Source of the DNA: Sporosarcina sp. 6E9
Lineage (GTDB): Bacteria; Bacillota; Bacilli; Bacillales_A; Planococcaceae
Assembly (NCBI RefSeq): GCF_017921835.1
Contig: NZ_JAGEMN010000001.1
Location: 1,233,874 to 1,297,873 of the forward strand
DNA length: 64,000 bases
Reading direction: 5' to 3'
Position numbers and translations under genes: made by a program. Shown here in pieces: positions 46,084 through 55,563 of this stretch. The notes beneath the pieces were generated by a model that was not told where the DNA came from, did no database searches, and saw only the letters and a list, made by a program, of their open reading frames with translations. Numbering within the stretch: position 1 is the stretch's first letter; each line of letters opens with the position of its first letter.

Positions 46084-46123
46084 AGCATGTTCACCCGTAT
46101 ATCCTAAGAATGTCCGGATTAAA

Positions 46124-49111
46124 TTATAAGTCTCTTTGTTGCTTCGCTTTCCGAAAGTGAAACAATTCATAAACAACCGGTATGACAACCAAGGTGAGTA
46201 ACGTGGCAACTGCCAATCCCCCAATAACGACAACTGCTAAACCTTTTGAAACAAGAATGCTGCCCATTTCTTCTTTTCCGACTAATAATGGAATCATCGC
46301 AAAAATTGTAGCAAGAGCGGTCATTATTATTGGACGGAATCGAGTTGCACCGGCTTCAAGCAACGCCTCGCGAATCGGCATTTTTTCTTCGTTTTGTCTA
46401 ACACGATCTAAAAGTACGATTGCATTTGTTACGACAATCCCTATTAACATTAATGCCCCAAGCATTGCCCCAATATCGATTGGCGTTCTTGCGATTAACA
46501 AGCCAAGAATTGCCCCTATCATTGCAAGGGGTAGGGTGAAGAGAATGACTAATGGTGCACGTAATGTTTTAAATGTGAGCACCATTATCAAATACACGAG
46601 GCCAATCGAAACAGCCATGAGTTGGAATAACTCCATAAACTGCTCGTTTTGGACACTAGCAGCTCCACCAGCTTCCAAAATGACCCCTTCTGGCAGTGTA
46701 AGATGAGCCGTTTTCATTGTTATCTCATTGGCAATCCCTGATAAGTCGCCCGAATTCACTTCGACACTAATCCGCAGATATTCATTTCCATCTTTTCGTA
46801 AAACACTCGTAGGTTTCATTAATCTTTCTAGCTTTGCGATTGCTGAAAGTGGCACGATTTCTTCATTTACAACAACAGGCAATTGGTTAATATCTTCTAC
46901 CTGAGTTAAGGAGAGCGTACTATCCAACAAGACGACAGTATCCTTATCATCCAATTTTATTGAACCAATCGGTAAAGGGTTTAATATAAAACTAACCTGC
47001 CTCGCAATTTCTTCTGCATTTGCTTTCTCCTGATCAACGACGATTTCGTGTACTGACTTTAATTCACTTTGGTTAGTGGAAACTTTTTCAACGCCCTTAA
47101 TATTCTTTACAACTTCCATGATTTCTTCCGATGCTAGAACGAGTTTGTTAGCATCTTTTCCAACAATATCTAACGTGATTGTCGAATCACTAAAACTAAT
47201 TAATGAAGCTAGAACCTCAACTTCTACTTTCGCATCACTATATTCCTTAGTTCTTCTATTAATTTGTTCAACAAACTTTTCGGTATTCGCACTTTCTTTC
47301 ATCACTACATGAAAACGCCCAGTATTTTGTGAATTTACAGTGCTAAACTGTGCATCTTCAGGATTCGATCCCAAAAAAAGTATTACTTCTTCTACTTCTG
47401 ATTGCGCATTTAGATACTTTTCTAAGTCAAATACTTGATTTTTGACTGTTTTAAGAGGAATTTCATCTGGATATTCCAATAATATGCTTACGTCATTGTC
47501 CCCCGCCTCTTCAGCCCCTTTTGGCATCATCGCATACATCCCAATTGAACCGAAAAACACAATCACCGATAAGACTAGCGGTACCCATTTATGACGTAGA
47601 CACCATGTCAATATACGAAGATACACTGCAGGTTTTTTATAAACTGGCAATTTACCTTTTTTCATTAATCGCGTACTCATAAGCGGAACAACTGTTAACG
47701 CAACGAGTAGAGACGATAATAGGGCATACGTAATCGTAAGTGCAAACGGCAACAATAAGTCTTGCATTGACTTAACAAGACCCATCGGTAAAAAGACTGC
47801 AACTGTTGTTAAAGTTGAAGAAGTAATTGCCGCAGCAACCTCCTTCGTAGCATTTATGATTACATCTTTCGAAAAGTCACCATGTTGTGCTTTCCGGAAA
47901 ATATTTTCAATAACAACTATGCTATCATCAACTAATCGACCCACCGCTACGGCAACAGCCCCAATTGTCAATAGGTTTAGCGTAACGCCCGACTGCGATA
48001 GCAAAAACAATGTTAACCCTAATGAAAGTGGAATACTTACTACCGTAATTAATGTCATGCGTATATGGCGTAAAAACAAAAATATAATAATCGTAGCAAA
48101 TAATGCGCCCATGAGTACCGCGCCCATCATACTATCAACAGACTGGACAATAAAATCTGAGAATGAGATAAGCATCGATGCTTTAATAGTAGATGTAAAT
48201 GTTTCATTCACATGTGCGATTGACTCAGTTACTTTTTTACCAATCGCAACCGCGTTTGCATTCGAGTCTTTATATAGAAGTAATGCGACTGCTTCCTCTC
48301 CATTTACACGCGTTAAAAATGTTGCAGTCGAATCTGTAACGGCAACTTTTGCAATGTCTTTCAACTGAATATTCGGTGCAATTTGCAATTCTTCAAGTTC
48401 TTTTATACCTTTGATTTGACCAATCACTTTAATAGTAGTCTTCTTTTCATTGATTGTTTCTTCGCCGACTGCTACTGCAAGGTTTTTACCTTGAAGTATT
48501 CCGATTAAACTTTGAACTGGAATTTGATAATTCGTCATTTTTTCCACATCTGGTTTTATCGTGACTTGCGTTTGTTGATTCCCATAGACAACGACATTTG
48601 CTACCCCGGTTATTCCTTGAAACATTGGAACAATTTCATGCTCGACCTTTTCCATATCCTCCCGTGCAATCCCATTCGGGAATGAAAGGCCGATTTGCCA
48701 TAACGGTATCATGTCAAAGTTCAATTGTGATACGATTGGCGATGAATAGCCTTCTGGCAACTGCAATCCGCTCAGGGCCTCTTGTACTTGAGCTTTTGCT
48801 TCATCCATCTCTACAGATGTATCGAGATAGATATCCACAGACGTATACCCATCTGCAGCGGTTGAAAAGACGTGTTTCTTTCCTTTCACGGATCCAACTG
48901 CTTTTTCAATCGGTTTTGTTACTTGCTCCTCGACAGTTTTGGCATCCGCCCCCTGCCCCATGACAATCACTGTAACCATCGGATTATCGGCTGCTGGCAA
49001 CAATTCTTTTGGTAATGTAAAATAACTAAGTGTTCCAAGCCCCATCGTCAAAACAACTAACAAAATAACCGCAGCTCTGTTCTTCAATGCCCACTTTGAA
49101 AAACGTACCAA
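46124..49111 (-). CDS. RND-family efflux permease, SwrC/YerP type
   Basis: This inner-membrane transporter of 995 residues has the two-fold RND layout. One transmembrane helix near residues 12-30 precedes a first large outer loop, then helices near 320-520, a second loop and helices near 830-980. The proton-relay motif GRLVDDSIVVIENI (about residues 385-398) has the two acidic residues of the family. It is the drug/surfactant exporter type (AcrB-like), and B. subtilis SwrC exports surfactin. No adaptor or outer-membrane partner is nearby, which is normal for a Firmicute. Confidence 0.9.
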   Translation of the reverse strand: MVRFSKWALKNRAAVILLVVLTMGLGTLSYFTLPKELLPAADNPMVTVIVMGQGADAKTVEEQVTKPIEKAVGSVKGKKHVFSTAADGYTSVDIYLDTSVEMDEAKAQVQEALSGLQLPEGYSSPIVSQLNFDMIPLWQIGLSFPNGIAREDMEKVEHEIVPMFQGITGVANVVVYGNQQTQVTIKPDVEKMTNYQIPVQSLIGILQGKNLAVAVGEETINEKKTTIKVIGQIKGIKELEELQIAPNIQLKDIAKVAVTDSTATFLTRVNGEEAVALLLYKDSNANAVAIGKKVTESIAHVNETFTSTIKASMLISFSDFIVQSVDSMMGAVLMGALFATIIIFLFLRHIRMTLITVVSIPLSLGLTLFLLSQSGVTLNLLTIGAVAVAVGRLVDDSIVVIENIFRKAQHGDFSKDVIINATKEVAAAITSSTLTTVAVFLPMGLVKSMQDLLLPFALTITYALLSSLLVALTVVPLMSTRLMKKGKLPVYKKPAVYLRILTWCLRHKWVPLVLSVIVFFGSIGMYAMMPKGAEEAGDNDVSILLEYPDEIPLKTVKNQVFDLEKYLNAQSEVEEVILFLGSNPEDAQFSTVNSQNTGRFHVVMKESANTEKFVEQINRRTKEYSDAKVEVEVLASLISFSDSTITLDIVGKDANKLVLASEEIMEVVKNIKGVEKVSTNQSELKSVHEIVVDQEKANAEEIARQVSFILNPLPIGSIKLDDKDTVVLLDSTLSLTQVEDINQLPVVVNEEIVPLSAIAKLERLMKPTSVLRKDGNEYLRISVEVNSGDLSGIANEITMKTAHLTLPEGVILEAGGAASVQNEQFMELFQLMAVSIGLVYLIMVLTFKTLRAPLVILFTLPLAMIGAILGLLIARTPIDIGAMLGALMLIGIVVTNAIVLLDRVRQNEEKMPIREALLEAGATRFRPIIMTALATIFAMIPLLVGKEEMGSILVSKGLAVVVIGGLAVATLLTLVVIPVVYELFHFRKAKQQRDL

Positions 49112-49229
49112 ATTAACACCCCTATCTATAAATTCTGAAAGTTTCTATCCATATTCAGCTTAGTTGAAAATTGGCAATAATAGAACAGTCTAGGGGATGA
49201 CTCCTCCTCGGTCCGAGGTCTGACTCTTC

Positions 49230-49280
49230 AAAAAAAGCCCATCCTTTCACAGAGCAAAAAGCACTCCGGAAAGGATGGAC
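49230..49280 (-). terminator. Terminator of the amino acid ABC operon
   Basis: A 12-base stem (GCCCATCCTTTC/GAAAGGATGGAC, one mismatch) with a 20-base loop is followed by TTTTTTT on the minus strand, just after the ATPase gene. Confidence 0.88.
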
Positions 49281-49288
49281 ATTAATTT

Positions 49289-50011
49289 TCATAATACTTT
49301 ACTCAAAAATTCTTTTGTTCGCTCATGCTTGGGATGATTAAATAGTTGACTTGGTTTCCCTTCCTCAACAAGAAGACCTTGGTCTAAAAACAATACTCGG
49401 TCTCCCATTTCCCTTGCGAAGCCCATTTCATGGGTTACGACGACCATTGTCATACCTTCAAGCGCTAGTTGCTTCATTACATCCAACACTTCTTTCACCA
49501 TTTCTGGATCAAGTGCTGAGGTCGGCTCGTCGAAAAGCATTATTTTCGGTTTCATAGCCAATGATCTTGCAATCGCAACCCGTTGCTGTTGTCCTCCTGA
49601 CAATTGTTCTGGATATGCGTTGGCTTTATCGCTAAGTCCCACTTTTTTAAGCAGCTGATGTGCCAACTCATTCGCATCTTTCGGATTCATTTTTCTGATT
49701 TTTTTCGGCGCTAGCGTAATATTTTCCAATACCCGCATATGCGGAAACAGGTTAAATTGTTGGAATACCATTCCGACTTCTGTTCGGATGTCATTAATAT
49801 CCGTTTTAGGGTCATTGACTTTTACGCCGTCAATAAAAACCTCACCAGCTGTTATTTCTTCCAATAAATTTATACATCGCAAAAAAGTGCTTTTACCTGA
49901 TCCACTTGGTCCGATTACACATATGACTTCCTTTTCTTTAACCGAGTAATCAATACCTCTTAATACCTCCAGATCACCAAATGACTTATATAACCCACGA
50001 ATTTTTATCAT
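49289..50011 (-). CDS. Polar amino acid ABC transporter, ATPase
   Basis: This cytoplasmic ATPase of 240 residues powers import of polar amino acids. Walker [10 protein letters not shown], the Q-loop FNLFPHM, signature LSGGQQQR, Walker [13 protein letters not shown] and the H-loop THEMGFA are all intact. It resembles GlnQ/TcyC-type proteins. The ATG at 50011 is chosen because it lies four bases after the permease stop and gives the normal MIKIRGL start; upstream in-frame codons overlap the permease. Confidence 0.93.
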   Translation of the reverse strand: MIKIRGLYKSFGDLEVLRGIDYSVKEKEVICVIGPSGSGKSTFLRCINLLEEITAGEVFIDGVKVNDPKTDINDIRTEVGMVFQQFNLFPHMRVLENITLAPKKIRKMNPKDANELAHQLLKKVGLSDKANAYPEQLSGGQQQRVAIARSLAMKPKIMLFDEPTSALDPEMVKEVLDVMKQLALEGMTMVVVTHEMGFAREMGDRVLFLDQGLLVEEGKPSQLFNHPKHERTKEFLSKVL

Positions 50012-50015
50012 TTCT

Positions 50016-50756
50016 TTATCGATCTCCCGACTGGCGGCCAATTGAAGATAATCGTTTTCTTCTTACTGGCACATAACTATTACTAAATCGTTTTTCCACA
50101 TATGAAATAATCGTTGAAAAGATATATGTGAGGAATAGGTATAATAGAGCAGTAGTCAAGTAAGGCTCCCAGGTTCGAAAACTCGCTCCAGCAACAACTT
50201 TACCAGCATACAATATATCATTCACAGCAAGTACCATAACTAAAGAAGAGTCTTTTAATAAAGCGATTAACTCATTCCCTAAAGGCGGAATCATTCTTCG
50301 AAATGCCTGGGGTAAAATGATAGACTTCATTGCGACACCACTGGGCATACCGAGTGAACGCGCAGCTTCCATTTGTCCTCTTTCAATCGACTGGATTCCC
50401 GCACGGATTATTTCTGCGTTATAGGCCGCACTATTTAATATAAGTGCAACGATTCCGGATGTGAAAGCGCCTAACGAATGGCCAAATATCGTAGGAATGA
50501 CCGCAACATGAATTAATAATATTTGGACTAATAATGGTGTTCCACGGAAAAAATCAACGTAAAGCTTCGCCGGTATGTGAATCCATTTCTTTTTAGATAT
50601 TTTCGCTAATGCTACGAATAGCCCTAAAAGGAAACCAACAATATATCCAACCAATGTGAGGGCCAAAGTAACGCCAATCCCGCGAATAAATAATTCCCGA
50701 TAGTCCCAAATCACATCAAATCTAATGTTCGGAAAATCGATTGCAGACACCTCCAA
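50016..50756 (-). CDS. Polar amino acid ABC transporter, permease
   Basis: This membrane subunit of 246 residues belongs to the HisMQ family with about five helices. The EAA loop is visible as [24 protein letters not shown] (about residues 150-173, seen in part). It is encoded between the lipoprotein and ATPase genes in the common order, with 41 bases after the lipoprotein gene. Only one permease gene is present, so it likely forms a homodimer. Confidence 0.92.
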   Translation of the reverse strand: MEVSAIDFPNIRFDVIWDYRELFIRGIGVTLALTLVGYIVGFLLGLFVALAKISKKKWIHIPAKLYVDFFRGTPLLVQILLIHVAVIPTIFGHSLGAFTSGIVALILNSAAYNAEIIRAGIQSIERGQMEAARSLGMPSGVAMKSIILPQAFRRMIPPLGNELIALLKDSSLVMVLAVNDILYAGKVVAGASFRTWEPYLTTALLYLFLTYIFSTIISYVEKRFSNSYVPVRRKRLSSIGRQSGDR

Positions 50757-50797
50757 GTTTACGTGTAGATATTAATATAAAAATTAAACAAATTAAT

Positions 50798-51610
50798 CTA
50801 ATCTACATCAAAACCTGTAATTTCTTTCAATTTCCCATTTTCTTTAATTTTTTTAATACCTTCATTTAATAAATCGATAATTTCTTGATTTCCTTTTTTG
50901 ACCATTAGCCCATAATATTCAATTTCAAAATCTGGGTCTTCAATTAGTTTTAATTTTACATTTGGATTATTTTTCTGATAATCGATAATTACCGCATTAT
51001 CGCCAACCGCTGCATCAGCATTCCCGTTTATCATTTCCGTAATTGCAAAAGGCATTGTTTCTGTTGCTACAATATTTTTATTTGTTTTTCCAAGTAATTC
51101 AGCAACTACAATATGTCCAGTTGTATTAATTTGGGCAGAAACTCTTTTGTCTTTTAAATCCTTAAATTTCGTTACATCCGAGTCTTCCGGAACGAGTATG
51201 AGTTGGTTTGCTTTAAAGTATGGATCTGTAAAATCGAATTCTTTTTGTCGTTCTTTCGTAATCGTAATGGAAGAAACCGCAAAATCGACTTCTCCACTCT
51301 TTACTGCCGGAAATAACGGTTCCCAACCATAGTTTTTATATTCAACTTCTATACCTGCCGCCTCGGCAATTGCATTCACAATATCAACATCAATCCCGAC
51401 GATATTACCCTTGTTGTCCATATACTCCATCGGCGCATACGTTGCATCAGTTGCGACAATAAGACTTTTCTTGTCGTCCTCTCCAGCATTTGAATTCGTA
51501 TTAGTATTTGATTCTGAACTTGAATTACCGGCCGTTCCACACCCGGCCAAAATAATGCTGACGCATGTGAATAAAAGTGCTACAGAAAAGAAACGTGTAA
51601 TTTTCTTCAA
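50798..51610 (-). CDS. Polar amino acid ABC transporter, binding lipoprotein
   Basis: This extracellular solute-binding lipoprotein of about 270 residues belongs to family 3. A signal peptide ends in the lipobox LAGC, with the Cys near residue 23 from the chosen start. A Ser/Asn/Thr linker precedes the SBP_bac_3 domain (LIVATDATYAPMEY and VDIVNAIAEAAG segments). The TTG at 51610 lies eight bases after GGGGG, better placed than an upstream ATG at 51616 that is too close to it. The exact amino acid is unknown. Confidence 0.9.
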   Translation of the reverse strand: MKKITRFFSVALLFTCVSIILAGCGTAGNSSSESNTNTNSNAGEDDKKSLIVATDATYAPMEYMDNKGNIVGIDVDIVNAIAEAAGIEVEYKNYGWEPLFPAVKSGEVDFAVSSITITKERQKEFDFTDPYFKANQLILVPEDSDVTKFKDLKDKRVSAQINTTGHIVVAELLGKTNKNIVATETMPFAITEMINGNADAAVGDNAVIIDYQKNNPNVKLKLIEDPDFEIEYYGLMVKKGNQEIIDLLNEGIKKIKENGKLKEITGFDVD

Positions 51611-51752
51611 TGCCATTTCCCCCTTTATTTTCCTCACCACTCACAGTATACAAAATCATCTGAAAAGTCAGGTAGTACTAATTATTATATATGAATAGGC
51701 CGACCTATACAATAGAGTAATTGCATCTGAGCGTTTTTTACTAGTTTTGTAT

Positions 51753-51792
51753 AAAAAAACATCTTGCATAATGGATCTTCGCAAGATGTTTT
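51753..51792 (-). terminator. Terminator of the epimerase-GNAT pair
   Basis: A perfect 12-bp stem (AAAACATCTTGC) with a 13-base loop is followed by TTTTTTT on the minus strand, after the GNAT gene. Confidence 0.92.
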
Positions 51793-51808
51793 CACAACTT
51801 TAGATTAT

Positions 51809-52501
51809 TCAGTTTTTCGGTTTCTTATATCGAACAAACCAACCATCATTTCTTTTTTCTATATCGAATCCAATCCATCCATCCTTAAGTAATTGTTGTT
51901 GCTCCTCTGTATCCGCCATAGGTACATACCGACTATCTAGCGTGCTTGTTCCCGACGACTCCAACGATAAATCTTTCATCAAGATATACCTAAGCATGTT
52001 TCCATATTTCCTTTTAAGAGAAACAATCCTTAGCCCATGCGCAAATTTGTCTTTCAGACTCGCGATATTAAACGGTGCAACCGTTGTGCAAATGTAGCGA
52101 TATCGAGTCTTATCCACTTCCCCCAAAATAATCTTTCCAAGTATTACTTGTAAGTTATTTCCACGGAATGTGGGATCAACATTCGTGATTTCCGAGTATA
52201 ATACATGTGGCCAATCACTTTCAGGCAAACCAGCGTCTTTCCCTAAATGTTCTTCATCTAATTCAGGCGCCAACATGGCACGAAATGCTATTAGCTCGTT
52301 GTTAAAATAAGCACCAATCATGAGTCCTTTTCCGTTTAATATAATTGAAAACTCTTCCGCTGACAGTGGTTGCAAAAAAGAATCAGTTGTCAGAGCATCG
52401 ATAACTTTATGTTGCAATAATAGGATTTCGTGTAAACTTTCTTCAGTTAAATGCCTGATCTCAATTTCTTTTCCATTTTTTAATAATAGTTGCTTGATCA
52501 T
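51809..52501 (-). CDS. GNAT-fold acyltransferase paired with an enolase-superfamily gene
   Basis: This protein of 230 residues has a GNAT-like fold in its middle part: VLYSEITNVDPTFRGNNLQVIL (about residues 100-121) with the acyl-CoA loop, and CTTVAPFNIASL. It overlaps the enolase-superfamily gene by four bases (ATGA). In Geobacillus, a GNAT succinyltransferase works with N-succinylamino acid racemase to turn D- into L-amino acids. That function is a reasonable guess here but is not proved by any motif. Confidence 0.7.
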   Translation of the reverse strand: MIKQLLLKNGKEIEIRHLTEESLHEILLLQHKVIDALTTDSFLQPLSAEEFSIILNGKGLMIGAYFNNELIAFRAMLAPELDEEHLGKDAGLPESDWPHVLYSEITNVDPTFRGNNLQVILGKIILGEVDKTRYRYICTTVAPFNIASLKDKFAHGLRIVSLKRKYGNMLRYILMKDLSLESSGTSTLDSRYVPMADTEEQQQLLKDGWIGFDIEKRNDGWFVRYKKPKN

Positions 52502-53610
52502 CCGATTACCTTCTCTGAGAACACTGTCAGTTCTTGTAATACTTGTTCATTAACATCAATTCCCAGTCCTGCTTTTTCATTTAGCCGAATAAATGGCACG
52601 TCGTAGTGTAAGTTTCCGACATCTTTACTAAACTTTAATGGTCCTGTTAATTCTACACTCGTAAAGACTTTTTTCGAAAAGGCTACATGAAATCCAGCTG
52701 CTGAACCAATTGACGATTCTACCATTGAGCCGATTTGACATTCGATTCCAGCCATCTCGGCCATATGTGCAAGCTTAATCGCAGGGTAAATCCCTCCGCA
52801 TTTCATGAGCTTTATATTGACTTTGTCGGCTGCTCTTTTTGCAATAATCTCTCTCATTTCATTGACTCCACGCAGTCCTTCATCAATCATCATCGAAGTG
52901 GACGATTTAGCTTTCACTTCTACCATTCCATCAATATCATCGGCAAGAACGGGTTGCTCCAGCCAGTCTAATCCACTGGCCTCCAATTTTTGTAGCCCCC
53001 CTAGTGTGTTCGAGCTATTTTTCCATCCTTGGTTCACATCCACTCGGATAGCGATATCTTCACCAACTCGTTCACGCACCGCATTGATACGTAATACATC
53101 GTCAGCAACATTCGTTCCGACTTTCATTTTCATCGAGCGATACCCTGCTGCTACTCGTTCTTCTGCTTCATCAGCCATATTTTCAGGCGTATCAATGCTT
53201 AGTACATGCGTGAGTGGAAATTCTTTATGAAACCTTCCCCCTAATAAATCGTAAACCGGAACACCAAGTGCTTTTCCTACGACATCATAACAAGCGATAT
53301 CTATTGCTGCTTTTGCAGTCGGTACACCATAAATTGTCGCATCCATTAAGTCATGTATACGCTCCATATTTTTCGGATTTTCACCAATCAGTTTTAGTGC
53401 AATTGTGTTTTTCAATACCGCATATGTACTTTCTAGACTTTCCCCTGTTACATGTTCATCCGCAACGCCTTCTCCATAACCAATATGTCCAGTATCTGTC
53501 GTGATTTTCACGATAATTGACGGCATATAATCAAATGAGGCATAACTAATGACAAATGGTTCATAAAGCGGCAAATGAATCGCAAAAATTTCAATTTCAG
53601 TTATTTTCAT
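52498..53610 (-). CDS. Enolase-superfamily epimerase or racemase (MLE subgroup)
   Basis: This metal-dependent barrel enzyme of 370 residues has the MLE-subgroup catalytic set: Lys161 and Lys163 (K-M-K), metal ligands Asp191, Glu218 and Asp243, and Lys267. Dipeptide epimerases, o-succinylbenzoate synthases and N-succinylamino acid racemases share it. The C-terminal ELTGP segment differs from the DLDGP seen in Ala-Glu epimerases, so that activity is less likely. Translation is coupled to the GNAT gene. No menaquinone genes are nearby. Confidence 0.82.
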   Translation of the reverse strand: MKITEIEIFAIHLPLYEPFVISYASFDYMPSIIVKITTDTGHIGYGEGVADEHVTGESLESTYAVLKNTIALKLIGENPKNMERIHDLMDATIYGVPTAKAAIDIACYDVVGKALGVPVYDLLGGRFHKEFPLTHVLSIDTPENMADEAEERVAAGYRSMKMKVGTNVADDVLRINAVRERVGEDIAIRVDVNQGWKNSSNTLGGLQKLEASGLDWLEQPVLADDIDGMVEVKAKSSTSMMIDEGLRGVNEMREIIAKRAADKVNIKLMKCGGIYPAIKLAHMAEMAGIECQIGSMVESSIGSAAGFHVAFSKKVFTSVELTGPLKFSKDVGNLHYDVPFIRLNEKAGLGIDVNEQVLQELTVFSEKVIG

Positions 53611-53666
53611 GATGTTTATTGTCCTTTCCTATATAAAGCCCTAAATTTCATTTCACAATAAAGCAT

Positions 53667-53714
53667 AACAAAAACAGCCCGTAAAGCAATTACTTACTGC
53701 TCTACAAAGCTGTT
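53667..53714 (-). terminator. Probable terminator of the TrpXYZ-like operon
   Basis: AACAGC and GCTGTT bracket an inner partial stem (GAGCA with TGCTT), followed by TTTTTG on the minus strand. It is imperfect. Confidence 0.65.
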
Positions 53715-53726
53715 CTATTCCAAAAG

Positions 53727-54524
53727 TTATATACTTAATAACGCTTTATCGCTCGTTAATTTCTCCCCGCGAATACGTTGGAATTCATCCATTAACTTTG
53801 CAATTGTCAAATCTTTCTTTTCTTCGGCTTCCACTTCTAAAATAATCTGACCTTTATCCATCATAATGAGACGATTTCCAAGATCTAATGCTTGTTGCAT
53901 ATTATGCGTTACCATCAACGTCGTTAATTGATCTTTATCAACAAGTAGCTTAGTAATATTCGTAATTAATTCCGCGCGTGACGGATCCAGTGCTGCCGTA
54001 TGTTCATCAAGAAGTAAAATTGAAGGTTGCGTAAATGTAGCCATCAAAAGCGAAAGAGCTTGTCGTTCACCGCCAGATAGCGTCCCGACTTTCGCGTTAA
54101 GACGACTTTCAAGATTCAAATGTAGCGTTTCTAGTGCTTCCTTGAACAGTTCCCTGCGCTTCTTATCCACGCCTCTTTTAAATCTACGTTTTTTGTTCCT
54201 TGAATAAGCCATCGCGAGATTCTCTTCAATAGTCATTAAAGGCGCGGTTCCGGCCATCGGATCTTGGAATACTCTACCAATCATCTGAGATCGTTTATAT
54301 TCCGGTAACCTTGTTACATTGGTATCCTCAATTATAATCTCGCCGAAATCGGGAGAAAGTGCCCCAGAAATCATATTAAGCATAGTCGATTTTCCAGCAC
54401 CGTTACTCCCAATTACAGTTACGAAATCTCCTGATTTTAACTCAAGATTAACTTCATCCAATGCAATTTTTTCGTCTAAAGTAGCTTCATTAAAAATCTT
54501 ATTGATTTGTTGGAGTTTCAGCAA
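53727..54524 (-). CDS. TrpXYZ-like ABC transporter, ATPase
   Basis: This ATPase of 265 residues has Walker A GSNGAGKST, signature LSGGERQALSLL and Walker B ILLLDEHTAALD. The order binding lipoprotein, permease, ATPase, with a permease of the branched-chain type, matches the TrpXYZ-like family found in Firmicutes. Known substrates include tryptophan, but other aromatic or small molecules are possible. The gene overlaps the permease by 26 bases. Confidence 0.87.
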   Translation of the reverse strand: MLKLQQINKIFNEATLDEKIALDEVNLELKSGDFVTVIGSNGAGKSTMLNMISGALSPDFGEIIIEDTNVTRLPEYKRSQMIGRVFQDPMAGTAPLMTIEENLAMAYSRNKKRRFKRGVDKKRRELFKEALETLHLNLESRLNAKVGTLSGGERQALSLLMATFTQPSILLLDEHTAALDPSRAELITNITKLLVDKDQLTTLMVTHNMQQALDLGNRLIMMDKGQIILEVEAEEKKDLTIAKLMDEFQRIRGEKLTSDKALLSI

Positions 54525-55545
54525 CTGCAGTTTCCTCCTTTGACATCGTTAGCTCAGCTACTCGTTCAAGATGACGTTTCGCTTTCCTAGTTCTTTCACG
54601 CCTTTTTTCAATAAACTGCGGAATAACTAGTGCACCTATTACGATAATCGCGGTAATTACTTTTAAATCGCCAGGATCGAAAAATTTAATACGAAACGCA
54701 AGTGCCAGCACAAGTCTGTAAATAACTGCACCAACAATAATTGCTAATGTTGTTCGCATAATCGTTTTTGTTCCAAAGATTGCTTCTCCAATTATGACCG
54801 AAGCTAATCCAGCTATAATCATTCCAATTCCCATAGCAGCATCCGCAAATTTTCCATATTGAGCAATTAATGCACCAGAGAAAGCAACGAGTGCATTGGA
54901 AACACCTAATCCTAGGATAACAAGCGTATCGGTATTAGCGGAAAGACTTCTAATCATTCTTTTATTATCGCCTGTTGCCCTAATTGCAAGTCCAACTTCG
55001 GTTTGCAAGAACCAATCAACGATGAATTTAATAATGATGGTAATAATGAGCATTAGAAATAATGTTCCCCATGTCCCAGGTAAATATTGAACACCTAGCA
55101 ATTTTAAAAAACTATTGATGCTAGTATCAATACCGAGCGTACTCCAAAATTCATGAAATTTACTAAATAACGTTGATTCGTTTAACAACGGGATATTTGA
55201 ACGGCTAACAGAACTGGTTGAGGTCGTACCCATTATCCTTAGATTTATCGAATATAAAGCGATCATCATTAATATTCCAGAAAGTAGCGGGTTAATTTTT
55301 CCTTTAGTATGCAAAAGGCCAGTAACACATCCGGCAAGAAACCCAATTAGTAAAGCTGCTGCAGTAGCCAGCATTGGATCATATCCGAAGAGAATCATCG
55401 TAGCAGCTACTGCTGCGCCCGTAACAAAACTTCCATCGACCGTTAAATCTGGAAAGTCCAACACTCGGAATGATAAATACACTCCGAGTGCCATTATTGC
55501 ATAGATGATTCCCTGCTCAACAGAGCCAAATAGTGCAGCAAACAT
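54499..55545 (-). CDS. TrpXYZ-like ABC transporter, permease
   Basis: This membrane protein of 348 residues has about eight hydrophobic segments and belongs to the branched-chain-type (LivH/BPD_transp_2) permeases. The segment ALGVYLSFRVLDFPDLTVDGSF near the N-terminus is typical of this TrpY-like branch. The C-terminus is charged, with RRERTRKAKRHLERV, and lies in the cytoplasm. It lies 18 bases after the lipoprotein gene. Confidence 0.87.
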   Translation of the reverse strand: MFAALFGSVEQGIIYAIMALGVYLSFRVLDFPDLTVDGSFVTGAAVAATMILFGYDPMLATAAALLIGFLAGCVTGLLHTKGKINPLLSGILMMIALYSINLRIMGTTSTSSVSRSNIPLLNESTLFSKFHEFWSTLGIDTSINSFLKLLGVQYLPGTWGTLFLMLIITIIIKFIVDWFLQTEVGLAIRATGDNKRMIRSLSANTDTLVILGLGVSNALVAFSGALIAQYGKFADAAMGIGMIIAGLASVIIGEAIFGTKTIMRTTLAIIVGAVIYRLVLALAFRIKFFDPGDLKVITAIIVIGALVIPQFIEKRRERTRKAKRHLERVAELTMSKEETAVAETPTNQ

Positions 55546-55563
55546 TTAGAATCATCTCCTATT

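Noticed and set aside
47856..48368. Long plus-strand reading frames inside the RND gene and other minus-strand genes
   Set aside because: They are antisense shadows without ribosome sites or protein-like composition.
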